NCBI GenBank assembly: GCA_027943245.1
Contig: JANDJZ010000365.1
Span: 1-47,324 of the forward strand
Reading direction: 5' to 3'
DNA length: 47,324 bases
Origin: Acanthamoeba sp. SK_2022b
Taxonomy: Eukaryota; Discosea; Longamoebia; Acanthamoebidae
Below the pieces are notes generated by a model. The model did no database searches and was not told the DNA's origin. It saw only the letters and a program-made list of their open reading frames with translations. The position numbers and the translations under genes were made by a program. Positions 33,602-42,632 of this stretch are shown here, one piece after another. Positions within the stretch are counted from its first letter, which is position 1, and each line of letters opens with the position of its first letter.

Positions 33602-34605
33602 GGGTATCTCTGGGCAGCATGCACAACCAGCTGGTCCCAGGGCGCGGTCAACGCCCTGTCTGCAGCTCTAGCTCCTTCAATGTGGAGATGATACCAAGCC
33701 AACCTGCTGCGTTTTCAAGACTACTGCTTGCAGCACGGCTGGCCCTTCCCCCCATCAGAATCATGCACGGTAGCAGCTACCACCAGCTTTGTGGAGGCGG
33801 CTACAAGATCATCTCAATGCCCAGCCTCCACTGTCAACTCTCTCCTTGCTGCAATTGCAGCTATGTACAAACCACTGGGGATCTTTCCTACAAAAGACCC
33901 CCTCATCACTTGCTTGTGCAAGGGCCTCATCAGGTCCAGGACCAAGCACCCAGTGTTGAGCACCCCATCTTTCAATGTTGGCAAGCTTCGCCTCTTGTTC
34001 CACCAGTGGGGCAAGAGACCATCCAAGCAGCAGCTGCAGGCCAAGCTCTTGGCCCTCCTGTGCTTGCTGGGTGCATTCCAAGTGTCAGCTGCCACTCTTC
34101 CCTTCTTCGACCAGGTGTCATGTGCCTCCTCCTCATTGCAGCTTGTGGTGCCAGTGGTCAGTACAAAAACAACCACTTTGGTGAGGGTAACACAGTTACC
34201 CTCCACCAAGCTTCCAACCTGCTGTGTTGCCCAGTTTGAGCGTTCACCAACTGGAAGGCTAGGACTGCCAGCCAAGCAGGAGTGCGCTCTTGCAGGCTGC
34301 TCTTCTCCCTCAACTCTCCATGCAACCAGCTGAAGCCCAGTGATTGTGCAAAGATTCTATGTGAGGTTGCAGCAGAGGCAGGCCTGGTTGTGTTGATCTT
34401 CTTGCCCAAGTCCTTCCACAAGACTGGCATCATGGCTGGTCTCAAAGCAGGTGTCCACCCAGATGTGATCTTCAAGCTTGGTGGGTGGAAGTCCTCCAAC
34501 ATGTTCTGGCACCACTATGTATTGCATGTGGTCCCAGAGGCGTACTCAGACTTGATCTTTGATCTGAGCACTTCTGATGACAGCTCTAGTCATGGTACCA
34601 GTTAA
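33602..34605 (+). pseudogene. Tyrosine recombinase of the YR retroelement
   Basis: Spread over two frames with a frameshift near 34.25-34.3 kb and an in-frame TGA at 33689-33691. The N-terminal core-binding part is YQANLLRFQDYCLQHGWPF and STVNSLLAAIAAMYKPLG. The catalytic part is LLALLCLLGAFQVSAATLPFF, then PKSFHKTGIMAGLKAGV, FKLGGWKSSNMFWHHYV. The terminal Tyr and Trp are kept. The box I Arg is Gln (34079-34081) and the Arg of HxxR is His (34417-34419). The stop codon lies inside the first copy of the terminal direct repeat. Confidence 0.75.
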
Positions 34606-34619
34606 ACACAGAGTGTTCC
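34601..34619 (+). repeat. Terminal direct repeat of the YR retroelement, copy A1
   Basis: GTTAAACACAGAGTGTTCC, identical to 34803-34821, with a related inverted copy at 34666-34689. Confidence 0.9.
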
Positions 34620-34802
34620 AAACCACTCTGGTAATTGGCATTGCTGCTTGTGGTAAGCTCAGTTATCAGAGAGGGAGGAACACTCTGTGCATCACCCTCC
34701 CTCCATCCCCATGGCTAGCAGAGATGAGGCCATTCAAGACTAAAGTCCAAGGGCGTGTTTTAACTTCTTATTTATTTCGTTTCTGAAATCAATAAATAAA
34801 AG

Positions 34803-34830
34803 GTTAAACACAGAGTGTTCCTCCCTCTGA
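34803..34830 (+). repeat. Terminal repeat of the YR retroelement, copy A2
   Basis: Starts with the same 19 bases as A1. Bases 34809-34830 are the inverted partner of 34666-34689 (one two-base gap), so this end can fold into a stem with a loop of about 120 bases. Confidence 0.85.
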
Positions 34831-34856
34831 CAACCAAGCATAGCTGTCCCTGTTGA

Positions 34857-34920
34857 TACCTACTCAGCCACAAGCAAATTACATAATTATTACTATAAAC
34901 ATTATCCATAAATTAATATA
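34857..34920 (-). pseudogene. Aspartate aminotransferase fragment (right part, exon end plus intron)
   Basis: Matches 37152-37215 of the intact gene, including the AT-rich intron, with two G-to-A differences at its left edge. Together with 27908-27995 it brackets the insertion. Confidence 0.9.
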
Positions 34921-34952
34921 ATATATAAAATAAAAATAAAAATAAAAATGGA

Positions 34953-35010
34953 GGCGACATTGACAGGGACGGCGCAGCGTTCAGGTACTTTGCGCAGGAG
35001 GGACACCAGG
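34953..35010 (+). pseudogene. Inverted aspartate aminotransferase exon ([19 protein letters not shown])
   Basis: 58 bases match 37252-37309 in opposite orientation to the intact gene. There are two internal substitutions, both CpG transitions. The match ends exactly at the exon 3' boundary. Confidence 0.93.
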
Positions 35011-35194
35011 ATGTACATTCCATTTTTATTTTTTATATAAATTTATTGTAGCACATAAAACAGGTGGGGTTGTTTCTAGATTTATGCTAGACTGTGACTT
35101 TGCTCCCCTCTCCTGCTGCCTCCACGCCCCCGTCGCGGTGTCTGTCTCTTTAAACCCAACTTATATCATTTTGGCAAATCCTCCACGCGAACAG

Positions 35195-35713
35195 AGTTTC
35201 GAGGGATCGCGACCCCGAAGCAAGACCCCGCGATCAGGGCGGCCCTCTACAAATCGCTCGCCAGAGTGGGCTCGGCCAGCCCGGGACTGGTCCCGCTCCA
35301 CCGCGCCCTGGATAGCATGCAGGTGACTTTGCGAAAGCTCTTGCGACGGGCTTCTCTCTTCTCTCTTTCGCTGTCTGGGCTCACTCCCGAGGGGGGGGGG
35401 GCGAGTTGCAGAACGCCAATGGCAATGAGGCCCGTGCCGCCACCCGATTGGTTCAACGATTGGTTGGCCTCATGGACCTGAATCGGTGCCCCATGGACCT
35501 GTGCGCCCCCCCCCCAAATCACTCTGCAAGCTGAATCGGCCTCGGTTGGCGTGCGGTGTCGCCGTATGCTCATCCTCGCTGATGAGTGTCGACAGAATTG
35601 CGGAGATCGTGCACGAGCGGGTGCTCCCGATGGTGCGTCAGCGGGGCGGCCTGGCGCAGCAGTCGCTCTACTTCTTGGCCAACCGATTGGACATGGCTGC
35701 CAGCTCCCTTCGG
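35195..35713 (+). pseudogene. Three-exon 5'- and 3'-truncated gene fragment, unknown
   Basis: Plus-strand exons 35195-35322, 35412-35485 and 35596-35713 splice in frame with AG acceptors and GT donors. They give a helical stretch with IATPKQDPAIRAALYKSL, VPLHRALDSMQ, AATRLVQRLVGLM and IAEIVHERVLPMVRQRGG. I recognise no family. The third exon's donor GTACC coincides with the left edge of duplication copy 2, and nothing in frame follows, so the gene appears cut there. Upstream exons were not found. Confidence 0.5.
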
Positions 35714-36327
35714 GTACCTTGACGTCGTGGTACTTGCGCAAGTCGAAGACATCTTACCAGTCCTCACCTCCAAAATCAAAGTTTGTTTCGAACTCCTTTG
35801 GAATGTTTTTTTTATCAATATTAGTATTAAAAATTGTAAGGTCCGGGGAACACAACGAATTCAAAGTACTCACGTCCCTCAAGGATGAGGTGGAGTGGAG
35901 CGCAAGTCAAAGCAGGTGCCGAAGGGAGTTTCGGGAACGGGTCGGCGCAGGCCAAGTCATTGTAGAAAACTGGTCTCCAAAGGGCACCATCGGAAATGAC
36001 GTTGAACGATCTGAAAGGAACAGCCGACGAGGGGTACCAAGCGACCCCCTCTTTTTGTTGGCATATATTCAGAACCCAGCCGATCGGGGATTTCACCACA
36101 CACTGGCCTGCCTTGCACACGCCCTGGCCGTCGGTGGAGTTTTGGCAAAACTGCACAAAACCTGGGGCGTCACTGTCACTGTTGGCGGGGTACAACTTCG
36201 ATGTAAAGCTGGCCTGGCCCATCGACGCCAGGATGACAGCTAGAAGAACGAAAGACACTCGCATCGTGTGTGGTGGCAACGAGTCGTTGAAGAAGTTAGA
36301 AGATAAGGGCGAGCTAAGACAAAACGC
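35712..36327. repeat. Segmental duplication, copy 2
   Basis: Nearly identical to 27226-27842, starting at the same GGTACC. Confidence 0.95.
35827..36264 (-). CDS. Small secreted Cys-containing protein, copy 2
   Basis: Start placed at MRVSFVLLAVILASMGQASF (signal peptide). It differs from copy 1 at a few residues (for example Asp-Ala-Pro for Ala-Ala-Ser after NSDS, Ile for Thr in SPIGWVLN, and Pro for Ser in ADPFPKL), with the same Cys positions. Conserved cysteines and mostly conservative changes suggest both copies are or were functional. It is 330 bases from the intact aminotransferase stop, the arrangement copy 1 also shows with its aminotransferase fragment. Confidence 0.6.
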   Translation of the reverse strand: MRVSFVLLAVILASMGQASFTSKLYPANSDSDAPGFVQFCQNSTDGQGVCKAGQCVVKSPIGWVLNICQQKEGVAWYPSSAVPFRSFNVISDGALWRPVFYNDLACADPFPKLPSAPALTCAPLHLILEGREYFEFVVFPGPYNF

Positions 36328-36594
36328 TTGGCGCCGAAACCTTAAAAAGGTGTCTTGGCGGTCTAGGAGGAATCGGTAGAACCTTCTGGTCAAGAACTTA
36401 CCTGGCTTTTGCCTTTTGGGGTAAGGGATATGGGACTCTCCTTATTAGGGCAAGTAAGCTTGTTCTTTCGTTGGTGTAGCCATGCTTCTTGCATGACCTT
36501 GGCATGTAACAAAAGGGCATTTATGCTTGAAGACCACTCTCATTAACACCCACGATGGTATTGCTGTTATTTGTCACGACAACACAGCGCTGCC

Positions 36595-38778
36595 TCACTG
36601 CGAGGTGGCCTTGTGCATGGCCTGCGCGAGGTACTCGACGTTGTGCGAGTTGACGCCCGACACCGACATGCGGCCGTCCAGGTTCATGTACACGTGGAGC
36701 GAACGCAGCGTCTGGACCTGTTTGCGTTTTGCGTGTCCGCGACGTGTGAGTGAGTGAGGCCACCAACAGCCGAGTCCACGAGGGGGGAGCGAACCTGAGG
36801 CGGGGTGAGGCCCGAGTAGGCGAACATGCCGATCTGGTTGGTGATGTGCTTCCACGACTTCTTCGAGCCCAGGCGCTCGAGGTTGTCGACGAGGGCCTGC
36901 CTGGAGCCGATGATGCGGTCGGCCATGGTCTTGACGTCCGTCTGCCACTGCGCTCGCAGGACCGGGTCCGACAGGATCGTGCCCACGATGCGCGCGCCGT
37001 AGGCCGGCGGGTTGCTGTACATCGGGCGGATCACCTGGTTGAGCTGCGACATGACGGCCTCGGTCTCCTTGGCATCCGAGGTCACGATGTTGAGCGCGCC
37101 CACGCGCTGGCCGTAGAGGCCCATGTTCTTGGCGTACGACTGCGCCACCAACACCTGCTCGGCCACAAGCAAATTACATAATTATTACTATAAACATTAT
37201 CCATAAATTAATATAAAATATTAAAAAAAACAAAATATAAAAGGAGGCGCACCTGGTGTCCCTCCTGCGCGAAGTACCTGAACGCCGCGCCGTCCCTGTC
37301 AATGTCGCCGCTGGCGAAGCCCTGTACGGACACGCGCGTGCGCACAAATGAGTAAGCAACGTGAGGCGATGTAATATATATATATAAGAAAAAGAGAGAG
37401 GAAAATGTATATTAAAATAAATAAATAAATAAATAAATAAACAATGTAGAGGGACACTGCACAAAGGGATACCTGGTAGGCGCAGTCGAAGAAGACGACG
37501 TGTCGCCTCTCCTTGCAGGCGTCGGAGACGCCCTTCCACTGCTCGAACGAGGGGTCCACGCCGGTCGGGTTGTGCGCGCACGCGTGCAGCAGGATGACCG
37601 AGCCCTCGGGCGCGTTCTTCATTCCACACATTCACGCAACACCTCGTGAGACTCTCAGGCGAACGCTTCCACCGTGTGTCGTGTTGCGTGTCGTGTCAAT
37701 GATGACGTGATGGCGATTACCCTGAGATCCTCGACGAAGCCCTTGAAGTCGAGGCCGTTGGTGTTGGGGTCGTAGTAGCGGTAGCGCTTGATCTCGAAGC
37801 CGTTGAGCTTGAAGATGGGCAGGTGGTTCACGTAGGTCGGGTCGGCCACGTACACCGACACGCCCTTGTGCGTGGGCGGCAGGAAGCGCGACAGGAACTC
37901 GGCTCCCACCCTCAGCGCACCTGCAACACACGACACGACACGACACGACACGACACGACACGACACGACACGACACGACACGACACGACACGACACGACA
38001 CACGCGTGTGAGTGTGAGTGTGAGTGTGAGTGTGAGTGTGTGGCTTGATGCGTGTGGCGTGGCGTGACGTGGCGCACCGGTGCCGGAGATGGCCTGGACG
38101 GTGGCGACGCGCTTGTCCTTGAGCAGCGGGTTGGTCTCGCCAAAGGCGAACTCGGAGGTGCGCTTGCAGAACACGTCCCAGCCCTTGAAGGGCAGGTAGT
38201 CGTGGCCGGCCTTCTCGGCGAAGATCTTCTCCTCGGCCATGCGCACGGACGGCAGCACCCAGTTCTTGCCGTTGTCGTCCTTGTACACGCCGCGGCCCAG
38301 GTTCACCTTGAGCGGCGATTGGTCCTACACGCGGTCGACAACAAATGCGCTGAGTGTGCGTGTGTGTTGTGTGTGTTCTGTGCGTGTGGGCGTGGATGGC
38401 GTACGGCCTCGTAGGCGGCGTTGGTGGCGTGGTTGGAGTCGAGGGGCGCCACGTCGAGGTGGGCCCACAGGGACGAGGCGGCGCGCGCCGATGAGGAGGA
38501 GGCAAACAGCCTCTGCTGCAGGGCAGCGCTCGACACCGAGCTGGCGGTCGTTCTGTTTTCCCCCGCCCAAAAAAAAAAACCAATTGCATGAATTAATCAC
38601 TTTCTGCACACTTGGCGAAGCAAAGATCCCAGCTACAACACTCAAGGAAGTGAGATTCAAAGTGAAAGAGCGCAACAAATTGATGTGCTTCTTTTTTAAG
38701 AAGAAAAAAAAAACCCCAAAACAAGTCAAGGAAGAAGACGGAGCTTAGGCAGTACCTGGTGGCAGCGCGCTTGAACAT
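36595..38778 (-). CDS. GOT2: Aspartate aminotransferase, mitochondrial type
   Basis: Eight or nine minus-strand exons from MFKRAATR to MHKATSQ. The enzyme transfers the amino group between aspartate and 2-oxoglutarate using PLP. The N terminus is Arg/Ser/Ala-rich ([16 protein letters not shown]), a likely mitochondrial presequence. Family landmarks are [80 protein letters not shown], the PLP lysine in [16 protein letters not shown], and SGLTPPQ with a C-terminal R in GRMSVSGVN. The exon 37017-37155 part and its downstream intron are duplicated at 27.9 and 34.9 kb. An intron holds a (GTGTC)n array on the coding strand. Confidence 0.96.
37926..38002. repeat. (ACACG)n array in an aminotransferase intron
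   Basis: About fifteen units; the coding strand reads GTGTC, the same pentamer as in the NAD synthetase intron. Confidence 0.97.
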
Positions 38779-39036
38779 GTTGTTGTGTGCGACTTGAGTG
38801 AGGGTTGAAGGAACAAAGCCAAGGAAGCCGAACAACACACCTGCCCGGAAGCACAACTCACCGCTACAGACCGGAAAGTCCGAAGAGCCCACGGTCTTTA
38901 TTTTGTGTCGACCGATTTCGTGATGCTACGTGGCACTCGCTCCGGATTGGTCCTCAACGAAATTTCATAAAGTCGATGACGTGGCACGCCACCTTTAATC
39001 GTAAGCGAGCACGGGAGGAAGAACACTTCCCTTCCT

Positions 39037-40683
39037 TCATGGTGTGGTGGCGGTGAGCTTGGCACGGAGGGTCTGGCTGGCCTCGGTCTGGGCCGGCGAG
39101 CCCGTGAGCCCGATCAACACCGACTCGGCGTTCCTGGCCATCAACTGCTCTCGGAACTTGTCTGCACGCGCACACGCATCATCCCCTTCGTTAGCACGTT
39201 GCGCGACACCCAACGCTGGCAAGCGTCGCGGGAGGGGGGGGGGTACCGTTGTCGGCGAGGGTGGAGAGGATGGCGACGAGGCCCAGCACGATGTCGTCGC
39301 TCTTGGTCTTGGTGAGGCCGTTGAGCACGACGTCGATCAGGCCGTCCTCGACGAGCTTGGCCCGGCTCTCCTCCTTGGCGACCAGGTGCCGCAGCGCCCT
39401 GAGGCCCTCGTTCTGGAGGATCTCGAACGAGGAGTCGAGCAGGAAGTGGAGCAGGCCGACGCCGGCGAGCCGCACGATCTCGTCGCGGGCCGACTCCTCC
39501 TCGGTGAGGATGGCGAGCGTGCGGGCGGCCTCGTACTGGATGCGCTGGTCCTTGGGCTTTCGCGCGGCGTCGGGGTCGTCCTGCTGGGTGGCGTCGATGA
39601 TGATGGCGTCCTTGATCCGGATGATGGCCTCGAGGCCCTCCAGCGCGATGAACTTTCGCCGGTTCTCGGGCGTGACGAGCAGCGCCTTCACCGCGCCGAT
39701 GGCCGCGAACATGGCGTGCGCGTTCGTCGACGAGAGGCACGCGATCAAGCCCGGGAACACTCCGCTCTCGGCCACCTTGGCCTGTTGCCAAAACAAACAT
39801 AATTGTAATGATATTTAAATATTATTATAATACAACAAAATAAAATTAAATATAATAAAAATGGCGATTGGTCGCACCTTGTTCTGTGCGGGGATGGCGA
39901 GATTGCGAAGGGCGCCGGCGGCGAGCTGCTGCAGGCGAGGATCCTTGACGAGGAGCAGCTTCCCCAGCAGCTGGGCGGCGCCGGCATCCACCAGCTTAAC
40001 GCAGTTTTCGTCTGTTGGGTCACAAATAAAAAAGAATAAATTTATAAATAATCAATAATAAAAACACTATTTTTGATACGACTGCATGCGAGATCGCACG
40101 TACCAGAGCGAGCGATGTTTCCGATGATCATGGTGGTGTGCAGCTGGATCTCGGGGTCCTCCGACTTGAGCAGATCGAGCAGAAGGTCGGCTTCCTGGAA
40201 CAAACTGTTGGCCACCTCGTCTGAGAGCCGACGAGCCGGCAAAGTGAGTCAATAATAAATCTGAATAAAATTGAGAAATAAATATAGAAAAATACACGCA
40301 CAGGCAGGGCAGGCAAGGTACCGTTGAGGACGAGCTGGGCGATGACCTTGATGCTCTTCTTGCGGGTGGTGACTTCGTCAGACTTGGCGAGCTTCAGCAG
40401 GGGCGCGATGAGGCCCTCGGCGAGGAACCACGTCTTGAGTTCGTCTGTTCCCGGGCGAGATTGAGAAAAAGAGAAAGAAAAAGACAAAAGAAATGCTCGA
40501 GGCGAGGTCGTGGGGAACACGCGCACCGATGGTGGCCAGGGCGTAGAGAAGGTCGGCGGCGGTGGCCTGGGCAGTCTCGGCCTCGTCATCGCCGACAAGC
40601 GGCACCAGAGCCTTGAGCCCCCCCTCCTTCGCAAACTCGATCGCGTGTTGCTCTAGCGTGCGCGCGCGTTGTGTAGTGTAGCG

Positions 40684-40752
<69 letters not shown>

Positions 40753-41449
40753 CGCGCGCGCGCGCGTGTGAACAGGAGGCCAGCGAAGGAGAACCAATGG
40801 GAGCGGAGTGGAGGCAGTACTGTTCTCGGCCAGGACGCAAAGGGCGTTCAGGGCCTCGACCGTGGTCGATTCGTCCTCGTTCTTAAGCACGAACTCGATG
40901 AGCAGCTTGAACCCACCGGCCTTGACGATCTCCACTCGATTGTTCTCTGTGAACACGTCGACGACGACGAAGACGACGAAGATGAGACGACATGCCAGAT
41001 CGGTGATGATGGCGATGATGTTGAGCGTGTGCCACACTCCCACCCCCCTCAGGCAGGGCACGAACCGTTGTCGCCGAGGTTGGTGATGACGCGATAGGCC
41101 ATCATCTGGACGGTCTCGTTATCGCTGCGCAAAAGGTCGAACACGACAGGCAGCGCGCCCTTCGCCACGACCAGCTCCTTGGCATCTGCGCGCGTGCGCG
41201 GATTGGGCGAAGGAGATCAGCGAAATCTTGGGGGGGGACAGGGCGGGAGAGGAGGGCAGCGCGGGAGAGGAGGGCAGGGCGCGTACGGTCGGCCGAGGAG
41301 ATGTTGGCCAGAGCGCCGGTGCTGTTGCGCTTGACCTCCATGTCGCCGCTGGCCATCAGCTCGATGAGCCGCGGCACGGCCCCGGCAGCGATGATCTTGT
41401 CGATGCTGCCCTCTGCGCTCGGCCAACGAAACAAAGAAACGCACGCGCG

Positions 41450-41507
<58 letters not shown>

Positions 41508-42177
41508 GACACACACGTGAGAGTCTGATCAGCGCACGCGAGTTTGCTTTCAAGACGGCAGCGAGCGCGCACCGTGTTCGTAGGAGAGGTTGCCGAGCGC
41601 TCGCGCGGTCCACTTCTGAAGGGGGACATCCTGAGCGCGAGCAAGGATGGCGACCAGACGTTCGAGCAAGCCCTCGATCGCGCCCAGACGCTCGCGGTTC
41701 TCGTCTGTCGCAGCAGGCCACACGCGTGGTTAAGCATTGATTGCTGATTGGACAGCCCAGCCGCACGCGCAGCGGCATCGCAAGGCACACGCACCAACGC
41801 GGGCGAGGTCGCCCACGACTTCGGTCAGGGAGGCCAGTACGGCATCGTCCTCGGACGTGAGCAGCAGGGACGCGACCTTGCCCAGGTTGGCCTCATCCAC
41901 CTCTACCTTCTTGGCCTCCTCTGCCGCGTAGAACGAAGATTAAAGAATTTACGATATGATTAGACAACCCAATAATCAATCCAAGTGTGCAGAGGTCGTT
42001 GACCCTTGCGCGTTCTGCGGCTCGAGATCGATTTTTTAAATGATAATAATAATCAAGGGTGCAAAAATACATTATAAGACGAAATGAAAGGCACCCGCTT
42101 TCATGACCTGTACACGTACCATCAGGAAAGATTCGGGCAAGCTCCACCTTGAGTTGATCCAGCGAAAGGGGTTCCAT
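39037..42177 (-). CDS. ARM-repeat protein related to SmgGDS/Rap1GDS1
   Basis: Twelve minus-strand exons from MEPLSLDQLKVELARIFPDG to TLRAKLTATTP. It is built of about a dozen ARM repeats. Local sequence resembles SmgGDS: TARALGNLSYEH (family GRALGNICYD), MMAYRVITNLGDN, MIIGNIARSDENCVKLVDAG (family AIANFARNDANCIHMVDNG), and AAGALRNLAIPAQNKAKVAESGV (family SALRNLAIPVINKAKMLSAGV). SmgGDS proteins bind Ras/Rho GTPases with polybasic CAAX ends and act as chaperones or exchange stimulators, and an amoebal relative, darlin, is known in Dictyostelium. The Rac at 2.7 kb has such a tail, but a link is speculation. Ten of eleven introns are phase 1 at the same point of the repeat. No transmembrane segment. 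Confidence 0.85.
40685..40766. repeat. (GT)n followed by (CG)n in an ARM-gene intron
   Basis: About 30 GT units (to 40744) then about 11 CG units. Confidence 0.96.
41451..41505. repeat. (CA)n in an ARM-gene intron
   Basis: About 27 CA units on the plus strand. Confidence 0.96.
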
Positions 42178-42632
42178 CTTGCGGTGATGTGTGTTGGGCA
42201 ATATAATCGAAAGGCAAGAGAACACAACCTGGTTTGGCCATTTCCTCGTTCTTCCTCGAATTTGTACCGAACCGCTTTCGGCGCACTCTCGAGACGTTCC
42301 TTGGCGGGAGCATTGAGCGACCACGAGCCCTCGAACGCCATCATGGCCCTTGTCGCGCAGGCCGACGTGTGGCCCAGTTAAGAGAACATGATGGCCACCG
42401 ACTATGTGAGTATATTTGATGCTGATCAGGTGTATTGCAAGCCTTCACAGTTTGTGGATGGGTCGCCGTAGGCAGGCAACGGGAGCGGCTCCGGGAAGCA
42501 AAGGAGCGGTTCCTGGTTGCCAGGCATGCCCACATGGCGTAGGTCCACAGGCTCGGCCAAGGGTAGCAAGGGAACGAGTTGGATCTCGGAATGTAGGCAG
42601 ACGGTGGCGGCGCTTGACATCCCGAGAACGCG
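42178..42632. other. Intergenic region upstream of the ARM gene
   Basis: Upstream region of the minus-strand ARM gene and downstream of the minus-strand orphan gene. Short open frames on both strands are without domain. One plus-strand piece (about 42480-42541) reads RERLREAKERFLVARHAHM then a stop, which could be a transposon Pol remnant, but this is weak. Confidence 0.35.

Larger units (their letters stand above)
31072..34830 (+). mobile_element. DIRS/Ngaro-like tyrosine-recombinase retroelement, decayed
   Basis: Order on the plus strand: Gag-like tail, reverse transcriptase, RNase H, tyrosine recombinase, terminal repeats. This order and the absence of an integrase or protease define YR retroelements. 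Terminal structure: a left 35-base repeat at 31073-31107 is inverted at 34624-34658 with three mismatches, all transitions. A 19-base direct repeat (GTTAAACACAGAGTGTTCC) lies at 34601-34619 and 34803-34821, with an inverted copy at 34666-34689. Its left end begins only about five bases after the stop of the preceding transposase-like gene. Confidence 0.8.
28031..34850. mobile_element. Candidate outer transposon carrying the transposase-like gene, with nested retroelement
   Basis: The DNA between the two aminotransferase fragments. A 16-17-base imperfect inverted match is seen near its ends: left 28041-28056 (GACAGTTATTTCGGTT) and right 34832-34848 (GACAGCTATGCTTGGTT when reverse-complemented). 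No target duplication was found; about 13 bases of target are missing instead. The element contains 28298-31067 and the retroelement 31072-34830. The terminal repeat is short and imperfect, so boundaries are tentative. Confidence 0.4.

Noticed and set aside
28298..34605. Use of TGA as a sense codon in the insertion
   Set aside because: Genes around it use TGA as stop, and the in-frame TGA codons are better explained by decay from CGA.
2683..42177. Functional pairing of the Rac GTPase and the SmgGDS-like protein as a gene cluster
   Set aside because: They are about 36 kb apart with many unrelated genes between; co-occurrence is probably chance.
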